The notes below the pieces were generated by a model. The model had not been told where the DNA came from, searched no databases, and saw only the letters and a list, made by a program, of their open reading frames with translations. Positions 9,017 to 17,918 of a stretch of 64,000 nt of DNA are shown here, piece by piece. Both the position numbers and the translations under genes were made by a program. Each line of letters opens with the position of its first letter. Position 1 is the stretch's first letter. Origin of the DNA: Nocardioides kongjuensis (GTDB lineage: Bacteria; Actinomycetota; Actinomycetes; Propionibacteriales; Nocardioidaceae); assembly GCF_013409625.1 (NCBI RefSeq), contig NZ_JACCBF010000001.1:2669001-2733000 (forward strand), given 5' to 3'.

Positions 9017-9037
9017 AACAGAGCTCTGTTTTAGAAT
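9017..9037. promoter_or_regulatory. perfect 14-bp palindrome overlapping a leaderless -10 box
   Basis: AACAGAGCTCTGTT at 9017-9030 is a perfect palindrome. It ends just before TAGAAT (9032-9037), a good actinobacterial -10, and the GTG start of the next gene lies six bases further on with no Shine-Dalgarno. A repressor bound here would cover the promoter. The adjoining helix-turn-helix gene makes autoregulation the simplest reading. Confidence 0.6.
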
Positions 9038-9043
9038 CGCGGG

Positions 9044-9742
9044 GTGGACCTCGACGCCGGCGTGACCGCGATCGGCGTGCTCGCCGACCCGACCCGGCGC
9101 ACGCTCTACGAGTACGTCGCCGCACAGCACGACGCGGTCGGCCGGGACGCGACCGCCGCGGCCCTGGGGATCGCCAAGCACACGGTGAGCTTCCACCTCG
9201 ACCGGCTGGCCGAGGAGGGGCTGCTGGAGGTGGAGTTCCGCCGGCTCAGCGGGCGCAGCGGGCCGGGCGCCGGCCGCCCCAGCAAGCTCTACCGACGCGC
9301 GTCGCGCGAGTTCGCGGTGACCCTGCCGCCCCGGCGCTACGACCTGGTCGGCGACATCCTCGCCGTGGCGGTGGGCCGGGCCGGCGCCGGCGAGGACCTC
9401 GACGACGCCCTCGCGGCCTCGGCCCGCGCCGAGGGCGAGGCCCTCGGTGGCGAGACCGGCGGGGCAGTCGCGGTTCCGGGACTTCGCGACCTGGCCGCGG
9501 TGCTGGCGGGGCAGGGCTACGAGCCCGTCGTCTCCCCTCGGGCGGTGTCGCTGGCGAACTGCCCGTTCGACGCCCTCGCCCGGAGGCACACCGCCCTCGT
9601 CTGCAGCCTCAACCGCTCCTTCGTCCAGGGCGTGGCCGACGGCCTCGGCTGCACGGGCGTCACGGCGCACCTCGAGCCCGACCCCGGCCACTGCTGCGTG
9701 ACCGTGCGGACCGATGGACACGCGCCCCCGAGCGGAGAATGA
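9044..9742 (+). CDS. winged-helix (ArsR-like) transcriptional regulator with Cys-rich C-terminal domain
   Basis: 232 residues. The N-terminal winged helix (about 5-85) contains GVLADPTRRTLYEYV and TAAALGIAKHTVSFHLDRLA. The C-terminal half has a Cys/His-containing block, with NCPFDALA, VCSLN, LGCTG and GHCCVTV, typical of a group of actinobacterial regulators that may bind a metal, an Fe-S centre or a ligand there. The GTG start is six bases after TAGAAT, so the mRNA is probably leaderless. A 14-bp palindrome overlaps the promoter. The methyltransferase gene follows within 8 bp and is likely co-transcribed. The ligand is unknown. Confidence 0.78.
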   Translation: MDLDAGVTAIGVLADPTRRTLYEYVAAQHDAVGRDATAAALGIAKHTVSFHLDRLAEEGLLEVEFRRLSGRSGPGAGRPSKLYRRASREFAVTLPPRRYDLVGDILAVAVGRAGAGEDLDDALAASARAEGEALGGETGGAVAVPGLRDLAAVLAGQGYEPVVSPRAVSLANCPFDALARRHTALVCSLNRSFVQGVADGLGCTGVTAHLEPDPGHCCVTVRTDGHAPPSGE

Positions 9743-9749
9743 TCGCGGC

Positions 9750-10514
9750 GTGGCCATGTTCGAGGTGGCGGACGCCTACATCAGCTTCATGGGGCGGTTC
9801 TCCACTCCCCTCGCCCCGCTCTTCGCCGACGTGGGCCTGGCCGGCGTCGCGCCGACCGCGGCCGTGCTCGACGTCGGGTGCGGCCCCGGGATGCTGACCG
9901 CCGAGCTGGTACGCCGCCAGGGCGCCTCGCAGGTCTCCGCGGTCGACCCCGTGGCCACCTTCGTGACCGCCGCCGCTGCCGCGCACCCGGGTGCCGTCGT
10001 ACGCCAGGCCTCGGCGGAGGCGCTTCCCTTCGCCGACGAGTCGTTCGACGCGACCCTCGCCCAGCTCGTCGTGCACTTCATGACCGACCCGGCCGGCGGC
10101 GTCGGCGAGATGCGGCGCGTCACCCGACCCGGCGGGCGGGTGAGCGCCTGCGTGTGGGACCACGGCGGCGGCACGGGACCGCTGTCCGCCTTCTGGCGCG
10201 CGGTCCTCGCCGTCGAGTCGACCGTGACCGACGAGTCCTCGCTCCCCGGGTCCAACGCCGGCGACCTCACCGCCCTGTTCCTCGCCGCCGGGTTGCACGA
10301 GGTCAGCGAGGTGCCGCTGACCGTCGCCGTCGACTTCCCCACCTTCGACGCGTGGTGGGAGCCCTACACGTTCGGCGTCGGCACCGCCGGCGTCGCCTTC
10401 GAGGCCCTGAAGCCCGACCAGCAGGACCGGGTGGTCGAGCTGCTGCGGGCCGAGCTCGGCGACGGACCGTTCACGATGTCGGCCACCGCGTGGGCGGCCA
10501 CCGGTGTCCGCTGA
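9750..10514 (+). CDS. class I SAM-dependent methyltransferase
   Basis: 254 residues. The SAM-binding motif I is AVLDVGCGPGMLTAELV near residue 35-50, followed by VSAVDPV (motif II) and a post-I region ALPFADESFDATLAQLVVHF. This is the UbiE/Methyltransf_11 type acting on small molecules. I place the start at GTG 9750 (GCGGAG lies upstream); ATG 9756 is equally possible, and an earlier in-frame ATG at 9714 would overlap the regulator by 29 bp. It follows the regulator at 9044 closely. The substrate cannot be inferred. Confidence 0.82.
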   Translation: MAMFEVADAYISFMGRFSTPLAPLFADVGLAGVAPTAAVLDVGCGPGMLTAELVRRQGASQVSAVDPVATFVTAAAAAHPGAVVRQASAEALPFADESFDATLAQLVVHFMTDPAGGVGEMRRVTRPGGRVSACVWDHGGGTGPLSAFWRAVLAVESTVTDESSLPGSNAGDLTALFLAAGLHEVSEVPLTVAVDFPTFDAWWEPYTFGVGTAGVAFEALKPDQQDRVVELLRAELGDGPFTMSATAWAATGVR

Positions 10515-10683
10515 GGCCGCCGGTGGCGACGGCCGGGCCGCCCTGGACCGCTGGATCCTGTCCGGTGGGCACTGGGAGGTGGTCGGCGAGCGGGACGGGC
10601 TCGCGACGGTCGCGCTGTTGACGTGTGACGGCGGGCAGGAGATGGAGCGAGTCGTCGTACCGGTGGCGGGGCTGCCGACATAG
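10504..10683 (+). CDS. small conserved-looking protein, 59 residues, unknown function
   Basis: A short reading frame, easily missed, that starts at GTG inside the last codons of the methyltransferase (11-bp overlap) and ends at TAG. The translation contains ALDRWILSGGHWEVVGER, then LATVALLTCDGG and QEMERVVV. The pattern of a Trp-rich start, SGG, then a V-x-L-x-x-CDGGxE core resembles a family of 60-90-residue uncharacterised actinobacterial proteins I recall. Codon third positions are G/C-rich throughout. The coupling suggests translation with the methyltransferase. The TAG stop overlaps the -10 box TAGGGT of the next gene. Confidence 0.6.
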   Translation: MSAEAAGGDGRAALDRWILSGGHWEVVGERDGLATVALLTCDGGQEMERVVVPVAGLPT

Positions 10684-10692
10684 GGTCGCGCC

Positions 10693-11097
10693 ATGGGCGC
10701 GAAGGACTGGTTGATCTGCTACGCCGACGACACCCTGGCGAGCGTGCTCGCAGCGCGCCCGGAGCTCGACCGTGTGGCGACCGACGCCCTGGTCCGTCGA
10801 CTGTTCCCGGCCCATGAGGTGACGCCCGTCGGAGCGAACGAGGAGGTCCTCGAGGACGTCGGCGACCACCTTGCCTTCGAGGAGCCCTACTGGGCGGGTG
10901 AGCTCCCGGCGACGGAGGACGAGGAGGACGAGGAGTACTCCTTCCCGTTCCACCCGCTCGAGCTGGGCGAAGCAGCCCTCGACCACCTGTTCGGGTTCGT
11001 GCTCGAGGGTCACGGCGGGCCGCCCGGCGACACGTCCGTGGACCCGTTCGAGATCCCCCTCGCCGCGTACCGCCTGACCGCCGCGTCGAGGACCTGA
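10693..11097 (+). CDS. DUF6928-like protein of unknown function
   Basis: 134 residues, acidic, with a stretch ATEDEEDEEYSF in the middle and no signal or membrane segment. The start MGAKDWLICYADDTLASVLA and the central LVRRLFPAHEVTPV resemble what I remember of DUF6928; that assignment is tentative. TAGGGT at 10681-10686 ends six bases before the ATG and there is no Shine-Dalgarno, so the transcript is probably leaderless. It converges on the broken permease gene with only 7 bp between stops. Confidence 0.65.
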   Translation: MGAKDWLICYADDTLASVLAARPELDRVATDALVRRLFPAHEVTPVGANEEVLEDVGDHLAFEEPYWAGELPATEDEEDEEYSFPFHPLELGEAALDHLFGFVLEGHGGPPGDTSVDPFEIPLAAYRLTAASRT

Positions 11098-11104
11098 CGC
11101 ACCG

Positions 11105-12520
11105 CTACGGCGCGCTCTCCAGCTCCTCCTCCACCGGGTCCGGCAGGGTCCACCGGTCTCCCCGCCGCGGGTGGATGAACCCGAAGTAGTAGGCGACCCC
11201 GATCGCGACCGTGGCCAGCCCGATCACCAGCTGCGAGGGGGCGTCCCGCCCGACCTCGACGCAGACGTACAGCATCCCGGCGACGAGCAGCACCGCAGGG
11301 AGCGGCCACAACGGCATCCGGTAGCCACGTGAGGAGGCAGAGCCGGGGCGGCGCAGCCGGAGGGCGCAGGCGCCGACGACGAGGTAGACGAGGGCGACCG
11401 AGGCGCCGGTGGCCGTGATCAGCCAGGTCAGCGGGATGAAGGCCGCAGTGAGGGCGGAGAGCACGCCGACGAGGACGGTGGCGTTGACGGGCGAGCGGAA
11501 GCGCGGGTGGATGCGCCCGAGGACGTCGTCGACCGGGCCAGGCCAGGAGCGGTCGCGGGCCGAGGCGTAGACCAGGCGGGCGATCTGGATGATGACGGCG
11601 ATGACCGCGTTCACGATGGCGAGGGCGATGCCGACACTGACCGCGGTGTTGACCGCGGAACCTCCGCGCTCGAGCAGGAAGTAGTTCATCGGGGCGTCGC
11701 TGCCGAGCAGCGCCTCCATGCTGGGGGCACCGATGACGACGGCGGCGAGCGGGACGATCTCGACGAGGGCGGTGACGACGAGCGAGACCAGGATGACGCG
11801 ACCGATGGTGCGATTGGCGTCCTAGGTCTCCTCGACGTAGTAGACCGCGGCGCCGTAGCCGTTGAACGCGAACAGGGCGACCGGCAGGAGCGCGATGATC
11901 GCGGCGACGCCCACGGTCTCGAGGCCGTGGCCGCCGGCGGCCTGGGCAGAGAAGAACGCGCCGGGACCGCGCTCGGGGTTGAGGAACCCGAGCACGGTCA
12001 GCACGACGAGAGCGAGCAGCTCGGTCGCGAGGAAGACGCCGGTCACCCAGGCATTGGTGCGGATGTCGAGGGCCGCGACGACGGTCGTCGCCACGATCAC
12101 GACCACCCCCACCCAGGTCCCGTCGAGCGCCGACCAGGCGGCACTCAGGTAGTCGCCGGTGCCGAGCGCGATCACGGCGATGATCAGGATGCCGTTGACC
12201 ATCGTCAGCACGAAGGTGCCGAACCCGAGCGGACGCCCGAGCAGGCGCGCGGCCCAGGTGTACTCGCCGCCGGTCACCGGGTACGTCGCGGACAGCTCGG
12301 CGTAGCAGACGCCGACGAGCACGGCGGCCAGTGCCGCGAGGCCCATGGTGAGCACGGACGCACCGCCCACGCCGAGCAGGATCGCCGGGACGATGATGAA
12401 GACGCTGGAGGCCGGCGTCACCGACGACAGCGTGATGAGGATGTTCTCGCGCATCGTCAGCGACCGCGCGAGCTCCTGCTGGTAGCGGCCGGTGGACGTG
12501 GCCTGGTGCAGCTCCGACAT
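11105..12520 (-). pseudogene. amino-acid permease (APC family) interrupted by one in-frame TAG
   Basis: The frame from ATG 12520 to the stop at 11105 would encode 471 residues of an APC-superfamily permease, with about twelve helices and an N-terminus SVTPASSVFIIVPAILLGVG. A single TAG at 11822-11824 divides it after AVYYVEET. The frame then continues without shift as DANRTIGRVILVSLV, the usual sequence after the E-E-T-x-(D/N)-(A/P) motif of this family. CAG (Gln) to TAG by one base change (11824) would explain it. It could be a recent nonsense mutation, a sequencing error or natural suppression. The halves as separate proteins are unlikely to transport. It is divergent from the TetR gene. 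Confidence 0.82.
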
Positions 12521-12531
12521 GGCACCCCTTT

Positions 12532-12616
12532 CTTTGACGCTGAATCAAAGAACTGATTGGATACCGCTGTCAATAGGCAATCTGTAACCTCTGCAATCCT
12601 GACGTGGCGTCAGGAT
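12532..12616. promoter_or_regulatory. divergent control region with two inverted repeats (permease / TetR)
   Basis: The AT-richer gap between the permease and the TetR gene holds CTTTGA-N7-TCAAAG (12532-12550), close to the permease start, and ATCCTGACG-TGG-CGTCAGGAT (12596-12616), a perfect 9-bp inverted repeat 20 bp upstream of the TetR start. The second is a typical TetR operator shape and suggests autoregulation. One or both sites may control the permease. Confidence 0.55.
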
Positions 12617-12636
12617 GAGCAGCGAGGAGGCACGGG

Positions 12637-13269
12637 GTGGCACGGTTCAAGGACCAGGAGCAGCGGCGCGACCAGATCGTCGCCGCAGCGCTCCAGGTGC
12701 TGCGCGAGGTCGGGGCCGCCGGCCTGAGGATCCGCGACGTCGCGGCGCGGGCGGGCGTCTCGACCGGCACCGTGCACTACTACTTCGACGACGTGCAGGG
12801 ACTGCTCAACGAGGTCCACGCCCGGGCCCGCAAGCGGTTCTACGACGACCGGCTCTCGCTGGTCACGCAGTACCCCGACGCACGCGACAAGCTGGTCGCC
12901 ACCATCCGCGGCGGCCTGCCGTCCTCCCCCGACGACGACCTGGTCGGCGCGCTCTACCAGCTCGACGGCCACCTCCGGCTGCGCGAGGACAACGCCGACC
13001 TGTTCGCCGCGCTCTACGACACCCAGGTCGCGATCTACGTGGGCATCCTCGAGGTCGGGGTCGCCCAGGGCCACTTCACCCTCACCGCCGACGCCACCGA
13101 CATCGCCCAGAACCTGGTCGCGCTCGAGGACGCGTACGGCGAGCACATCGTCATCGGCATCCGCTCCCTCGACTACGAGCGGACCGTGTCCCTGATCTGC
13201 GGGTACGCCCGCCTCGCCACCGGCTGCGCCGACATCCTTCCCGAACGAGAGGTCACCCGTGCCCACTGA
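12637..13269 (+). CDS. TetR-family transcriptional regulator
   Basis: 210 residues. The N-terminal helix-turn-helix spans about 8-55: IVAAALQVLREVGAAGLRI, then DVAARAGVSTGTVHYYFDD. The remainder is the helical ligand-binding domain. The GTG start at 12637 is preceded by GAGGAGG at a suitable distance. The stop overlaps the P1 peptidase start by 11 bp, so the two form an operon, and the regulator may sense a peptide or amino-acid derivative handled by the peptidase or by the adjoining (now broken) permease. A perfect 9-bp inverted repeat lies just upstream. Confidence 0.88.
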   Translation: MARFKDQEQRRDQIVAAALQVLREVGAAGLRIRDVAARAGVSTGTVHYYFDDVQGLLNEVHARARKRFYDDRLSLVTQYPDARDKLVATIRGGLPSSPDDDLVGALYQLDGHLRLREDNADLFAALYDTQVAIYVGILEVGVAQGHFTLTADATDIAQNLVALEDAYGEHIVIGIRSLDYERTVSLICGYARLATGCADILPEREVTRAH

Positions 13270-14398
13270 TCCACGCCCCCGCGCCCGCGACCTGCTCGCC
13301 CTCCCCGGCCGCCCGGGCCCGCACAACGCGATCACCGACGTACCCGGCGTCACCGTCGGCCTCGAGACGCTGGTCAGCGGGACATCCGTCCGCACCGGCG
13401 TGACGGCGATCCTGCCTCGCGGGCGCGACGGGGTGGGCGAGCCGTGTGCCGCGGCGTCGTACTCCCTCAACGGCAACGGCGAGCTGACGGGGACCACCTG
13501 GATCGAGGAGTCCGGCGCGTTGACCATGCCGGTGCTGATCTCCAACACCCATGCGGTCGGCGCCTGCCACACCGGCACCGTCGAGTGGGTCAACGAGGTC
13601 CACCCGCAGCTGGCGGCGCAGTGGCTGCTGCCGGTGTGCGGCGAGACCTGGGACGGCTACCTCAACGACATCAACGGCGGCCACGTCCGCCCCGAGCACG
13701 CGCGTGCCGCGCTCGACGCCGCGACCGCCGGCCCCGTTCCCGAGGGATCGGTCGGGGGCGGCACCGGCATGAACTGCTACGCCTTCAAGGGCGGCACGGG
13801 GACGTCGTCGCGCGAGGTCGAGTTCGCGGGCACGACGTACACCGTCGGCGTGCTGGTCCAGGCCAACTTCGGCGACCGCCGGGAGCTCGTCGTCGCAGGG
13901 ACGCCGATCGGGCAGGCGCTCGGCGACGACAACCCGATGGAGGACTCCGCCTGGTTCGTCCGCGACCTCGGCGCCGCCGCCCCGGCCGTCGCCGGCCGCC
14001 TGCCGGGCGGCGCCGGCTCGGTGATCGTCGTGGTCGCCACCGACGCGCCGATGCTCCCCCACCAGTGCAAGGCGCTCGCCCGGCGGGTCCCGCTCGGCCT
14101 GGCCCGCACCGGGACCGCCGGCGGGCACTTCTCCGGCGACATCTTCCTGGCCTTCTCGACCGCACCGGCGCCCGGGTTGCGCAGCCAGATGCACCCGGCG
14201 CCGACCGAGCTCGCCGAGCAGCAGGTGCTGCCGTGGGGCGCGATCGACCCGTTCTACACGGCGGTCGTCGAGGCGGTGGAGGAGTCGGTGCTCAACGCGC
14301 TCGTGGTCAACCAGGAGATGGTCGGGCGCGACGGGCACCGCACACCCGCGCTCCCCCACGCCGCCCTCGCGGACCTGCCGGCTGCCGTCCGGGCGTAA
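13259..14398 (+). CDS. P1-family (DmpA-like) aminopeptidase
   Basis: 379 residues. P1 enzymes are self-cleaving N-terminal-nucleophile hydrolases that release N-terminal residues, including D- or beta-amino acids. Family blocks are visible: RPGPHNAITDVPGVTVG near 19-35, LISNTHAVGACHTGTV, then SVGGGTGMNCYAFKGG and GTGTSSREV, the region where the nucleophilic Ser normally lies. No signal peptide is evident. GTG 13259 overlaps the TetR stop. Neighbouring genes suggest peptide or amino-acid-derivative use. The exact processing site should be taken from alignment, not from me. Confidence 0.88.
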   Translation: MPTDPRPRARDLLALPGRPGPHNAITDVPGVTVGLETLVSGTSVRTGVTAILPRGRDGVGEPCAAASYSLNGNGELTGTTWIEESGALTMPVLISNTHAVGACHTGTVEWVNEVHPQLAAQWLLPVCGETWDGYLNDINGGHVRPEHARAALDAATAGPVPEGSVGGGTGMNCYAFKGGTGTSSREVEFAGTTYTVGVLVQANFGDRRELVVAGTPIGQALGDDNPMEDSAWFVRDLGAAAPAVAGRLPGGAGSVIVVVATDAPMLPHQCKALARRVPLGLARTGTAGGHFSGDIFLAFSTAPAPGLRSQMHPAPTELAEQQVLPWGAIDPFYTAVVEAVEESVLNALVVNQEMVGRDGHRTPALPHAALADLPAAVRA

Positions 14399-14400
14399 TC

Positions 14401-14421
14401 CCCCGGCAGCGCGTTCCGGGG
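14401..14421 (+). terminator. hairpin after the P1 peptidase
   Basis: CCCCGG-N9-CCGGGG follows the peptidase stop directly and precedes the -10 box of the next gene. There is no T-run, as is common in actinobacterial terminators. It may separate the TetR-peptidase operon from the AfsR-like gene. Confidence 0.4.
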
Positions 14422-14439
14422 CCCCTTACCCTTGGCCGC

Positions 14440-17283
14440 GTGCCAGACCGTGGGGACGTCGTAGCGCTGCGCCTGCTCGGCCCCCTCGAGGTGCTCGACC
14501 GGGCGGGCGCGAGCGTCGACATCGGCTCGCCGCGACACCGCGAGACGCTGGCGGCCCTGGCCGTCGACGCCGGACGGGTGGTCTCGACCGACACCCTGCT
14601 CGACCGGGTCTGGGGCGAGAGCGGGCGGGGCGGCACCCTGGCCAACCTGCAGGCCGTGATCTCACGGCTCCGCTCGCGGCTGCGCGAGGCAGGGGTGCCG
14701 GCCGAGATCGCGACGGTCCCGCCCGGCTACCGGCTGGACCTGCCGGCCGGCGCGATCGACACCCACCGGCTGACGGCCGGGATCGAGACCGCTCGTACGG
14801 CGCTCACGGCCGACCCGGAGGCTGCCCGCGACCACCTGACCGAGGCACTCGGGTGGTGGCGCGGCGAGCCGCTGGCCGACGTACCCCAGGCGTTCGCGCG
14901 CACCGAGGCGCTGCGGCTCGAAGGCCTGTGGCTGACCGGCGAGGAGCTGGCGGCGGAGCTCGACCTCACGCTCGGGCACGCCGGCGCAGCCGTCACCCGG
15001 CTGACCGGCCTGGCCCGGCAGCACCCGCTGCGCGAGTCGGTGCGCGGCCAGCTGATGCGGGCGCTGTACCTCGCGGGGCGGCAGGCCGACGCGCTGGAGG
15101 AGTACGCCGACCTGCGGGCCCGGCTCGTCGAGGAGCTCGGCGTCGACCCCGGTCCCGCGGTGCAGCGGCTGCACCAGCAGATCCTCGAGCAGGACCCGTC
15201 GCTGCGCCCCCGGCCCGCTGCTGCGGCTCCTGCGCCGCCGGCCTCGCGGCCGCAGCGGCCCAGCGCCGTACCGTCGACCGACCTGCTCGGCCCCCTGATC
15301 GGACGCGAGCGCGACGTCGCCCACCTGGTCGACGTGCTCCGCTCGCCGGCGTCGCGCCTGGTGACCGTCACCGGTGTCGGCGGCTGCGGCAAGACCCGGC
15401 TGGCCCTGGCCGTCGCCGCGGCCGCCGAGGCGTCCTTCACCGACGGCGTCACCCTGGTCCCGCTCGCCCCGCTGCACGACCCGTCCGCGGTGATCCCGGC
15501 GATCGCCCGCGCCGTGGGCGTCGCCGAGGGCGGCAACCCGTTCACGGCGCTGCTCGACCTGCTCCGCGGCCAGGACCGGCTGCTGCTGCTCGACAACGCC
15601 GAGCACCTCCTCGACGCCTGGCCCGAGGTCGCGACCCTCGCGGCGGCCTGCCCGGGGCTGCGGATCCTCGTCACCAGCCGGATCCCGCTGCGGGTGCGCG
15701 GCGAGGTGCTCTTCCCGCTGACCCCGCTCGACCTGCCCGCCGCCGCCGAGCTGTTCGTGACCCGCGCGGCCGCCGCCGGCGCTGCCCGTCTGCTGTCCGC
15801 TGAGGATGCGGTGGTCGGCCAGCTGTGCCACCGCCTCGCCGGCATCCCGCTCGCGATCGAGCTCGCCGCCGCGCGGGTCCGGCTGCTGTCCCCGGCCGAG
15901 ATCCTCGCGCGGCTCGACGAGGTGATGGCTGCCGAGGGGGCGCGCGACCTGCCGCCCCGCCAGCGCACGATGCGCTCCGCGATCGACTGGAGCTTCGAGC
16001 TGCTCTCGCCGCTGGAGCAGGCGGCGTTCCCCCGGCTCGCCGTGTTCAGCGGTGGCTTCGGCATCGACGCAGCCACCGCCGTGCTGGCCGACGTGGTCGG
16101 TCCGGGTGACGTCCTCGGCCTGCTGGAGTCGCTCGTCGACCAGTCGCTCGTGGTCGTGGCGCCGGGGCCGCGGTTCCGGTTGCTGGAGCCGGTGGCGCAG
16201 TACGCCGCCACCCGGCTCCCGCGGCCTGCCGAGCGTGCCGCCAGGGACGCGCACCTGCGGTTCTTCGGCGCCCTCGCCGCCCGGCACGAGCCGTCGCTGC
16301 GGGGCGAGGGCACGGTCGAGACGCTTGCGGAGATCGAGCGCGAGCACGCCAACCTGGTCGCCGCCGTCGAGTGGTCGCTGGCCTCCGGGCAGGCCGACCT
16401 CGGCGGCTGGCTCGGCTGGCACCTGTGGCTGTTCTGGTGGATCCGCGGTGCACTGCGCGAGGGGCGGCGACTGATGCAGGCGGTGCTCACGCACGACGTG
16501 CCCGACCCGGTCCGGGTCCGGGCCGGCTCGGTCGTCGGCGCGCTCGCCTTCGCGCAGGGCGACGACGCCGAGGCGGAGGCGGCCTGGACGACGAGCGCGG
16601 ACCTCGCGCGTCGTACCGGCGACCTCGAGGGGCTCCCCTACGCCTACGGCGGGATCGGGCTGGTCGCGCTCGCCCGCGACGACGCCGACCTCGCGGCCAG
16701 GGTGTTCGAGGAGACGATCGTCCTGTGCGACGAGGCCGGACTGCACGGCGAGTGGCTGTGGACGCTGTCGCACGTGTGGCTCGGCACCGTCGAGCTGCTG
16801 CGCGGCAACCCGGCGGGTGCGGGCCGCCTGGTCGAGGAGGCGCTCGCCGCCGCCCGGCGCCGCAACGACCCGCTGGCCGTCTACATCGGGCTGTTCACCG
16901 CCATCCAGGTCTCGATGGCGGTCGGCGAGCCGGACCGGGCCCGACGCCAGATCGCCGAGGGCGTGCTGCTCAGCCGCGACACCGGCGACCACGCCAACCT
17001 GGCCTACCTGCTCGACGCGCTCGCGGTGGTGGAGTCGCTGTCTCCCGGACCTGGCTCGGGTGGCCTGGCCCGGGTCGGGCTGCTCCGCGGCGCCGCCGCC
17101 CAGCTGCGTGCCGGCACCGGCGGCAACGTCTACGGCTACTACCGGCCCGACGAGGCGTTGATCGCACAGGCCGGCGAGGTCGCCCGGGCAGCCCGCGGTG
17201 CGGCGTACGACGACGACGTGGCTGCCGGGTGGGCGCTCGACGTCGATGCGATGGTGGCGCTGGCTACGGATCCCACTGCCTGA
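14440..17283 (+). CDS. AfsR/SARP-type regulator with NTPase and TPR-like region
   Basis: 947 residues. In order: an OmpR-type winged helix (about 1-95, LRLLGPLEVLDRAGASVDIG), a bacterial transcriptional activator domain (100-250, with AAVTRLTGLARQHPLRESV), an NB-ARC-like NTPase (about 285-560) with Walker A VTGVGGCGKTRLALA near 311-319 and LLLLDNAEHLLD as Walker B, and C-terminal helical TPR-like repeats. The start is GTG, seven bases after TACCCT (14427-14432), leaderless. Such proteins activate secondary-metabolite or peptidase genes in Streptomyces, but no biosynthetic cluster is adjacent here, so the target is unknown. The 3' end overlaps the convergent acetyltransferase by 20 bp. Confidence 0.88.
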   Translation: MPDRGDVVALRLLGPLEVLDRAGASVDIGSPRHRETLAALAVDAGRVVSTDTLLDRVWGESGRGGTLANLQAVISRLRSRLREAGVPAEIATVPPGYRLDLPAGAIDTHRLTAGIETARTALTADPEAARDHLTEALGWWRGEPLADVPQAFARTEALRLEGLWLTGEELAAELDLTLGHAGAAVTRLTGLARQHPLRESVRGQLMRALYLAGRQADALEEYADLRARLVEELGVDPGPAVQRLHQQILEQDPSLRPRPAAAAPAPPASRPQRPSAVPSTDLLGPLIGRERDVAHLVDVLRSPASRLVTVTGVGGCGKTRLALAVAAAAEASFTDGVTLVPLAPLHDPSAVIPAIARAVGVAEGGNPFTALLDLLRGQDRLLLLDNAEHLLDAWPEVATLAAACPGLRILVTSRIPLRVRGEVLFPLTPLDLPAAAELFVTRAAAAGAARLLSAEDAVVGQLCHRLAGIPLAIELAAARVRLLSPAEILARLDEVMAAEGARDLPPRQRTMRSAIDWSFELLSPLEQAAFPRLAVFSGGFGIDAATAVLADVVGPGDVLGLLESLVDQSLVVVAPGPRFRLLEPVAQYAATRLPRPAERAARDAHLRFFGALAARHEPSLRGEGTVETLAEIEREHANLVAAVEWSLASGQADLGGWLGWHLWLFWWIRGALREGRRLMQAVLTHDVPDPVRVRAGSVVGALAFAQGDDAEAEAAWTTSADLARRTGDLEGLPYAYGGIGLVALARDDADLAARVFEETIVLCDEAGLHGEWLWTLSHVWLGTVELLRGNPAGAGRLVEEALAAARRRNDPLAVYIGLFTAIQVSMAVGEPDRARRQIAEGVLLSRDTGDHANLAYLLDALAVVESLSPGPGSGGLARVGLLRGAAAQLRAGTGGNVYGYYRPDEALIAQAGEVARAARGAAYDDDVAAGWALDVDAMVALATDPTA

Positions 17284-17812
17284 CCATGCTGTAGACGTAC
17301 ATGTCCCGCCGCTCCGCGCCGACCCGCTGCCACGACCGCAGCAATCCCTCGCGCTGGTAGCCGCAGCGCTCGGCCGCGCGCCAGGACGCCTCGTTCCAGG
17401 GCTCGACGTGGAGCTGCAGCCGCTCGACCTCGGGCAGGCTGAACGCCCAGTCCGTCAGGGCGGCGAGCGCCGCCCCGGCATGTCCCCGGCGACGGTGCGC
17501 TCCACCGATCCAGTAGCCCGTCGTGGCGCGGCCGGCCGCGATCTCGGAGGTCCACAGCCCGATCTGCCCGACCGCCTCGTCGGTGGCTGCATCCGCGATC
17601 GCGAACGAGTAGCCCTGCCCGGCCGGCAGCCGGTCGTGCTGGCGCTCGAGGTAGGCCTGCACGTCCGCCGGAGATCCCGAGCTCGGCACCGTCGTGATCA
17701 ACGGAATCAACGGGTCTCCGGCGACCGACACGACCAGGCCGGCGTCACGGGGCTCGAACGCGCGCAGGCGCACGGGCGGGTGCTCGATCCGCGGGAGGTG
17801 GTCGGGCAGCAC
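17264..17812 (-). CDS. GNAT N-acetyltransferase (RimJ/RimL-like)
   Basis: 182 residues. The GNAT fold is seen from VRLRAFEPRDAGLVVSVAG (beta 1-alpha 1) through the acetyl-CoA binding motif A, TTGYWIGGAHRRRGHAGAAL (about 98-117), to motif B with LQLHVEPWNEASWRAAERCG and YQREG. This pattern is that of the RimJ/RimL group, which acetylates protein N-termini or small amines. It faces the AfsR-like gene and overlaps its end. The 106 bp upstream hold no clear promoter. Confidence 0.88.
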   Translation of the reverse strand: MLPDHLPRIEHPPVRLRAFEPRDAGLVVSVAGDPLIPLITTVPSSGSPADVQAYLERQHDRLPAGQGYSFAIADAATDEAVGQIGLWTSEIAAGRATTGYWIGGAHRRRGHAGAALAALTDWAFSLPEVERLQLHVEPWNEASWRAAERCGYQREGLLRSWQRVGAERRDMYVYSMVRQWDP

Positions 17813-17879
17813 AGGCCCGACTCCACCATCGCGCCGACACCGGCGCCAGCCGATTCCAGCGACCGGACGTGCCTGTGCC

Positions 17880-17903
17880 CCCGCAGACGTGGAGTCCTGC
17901 GGG
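17880..17903 (-). terminator. hairpin after the DUF222/HNH gene
   Basis: CCCGCAG-N10-CTGCGGG lies 16 bp beyond the stop of the leftward HNH gene. It has a 7-bp GC-rich stem without a T-run. Both the position and the convergent use of the region suit a terminator. Confidence 0.45.
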
Positions 17904-17918
17904 TGCGGGGCGGGTTCG

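Noticed and set aside
13444..14439. Long N-terminal extension of the AfsR-like protein
   Set aside because: The extension is a frame-shifted reading of the P1 peptidase. The leaderless GTG at 14440 gives the expected domain start.
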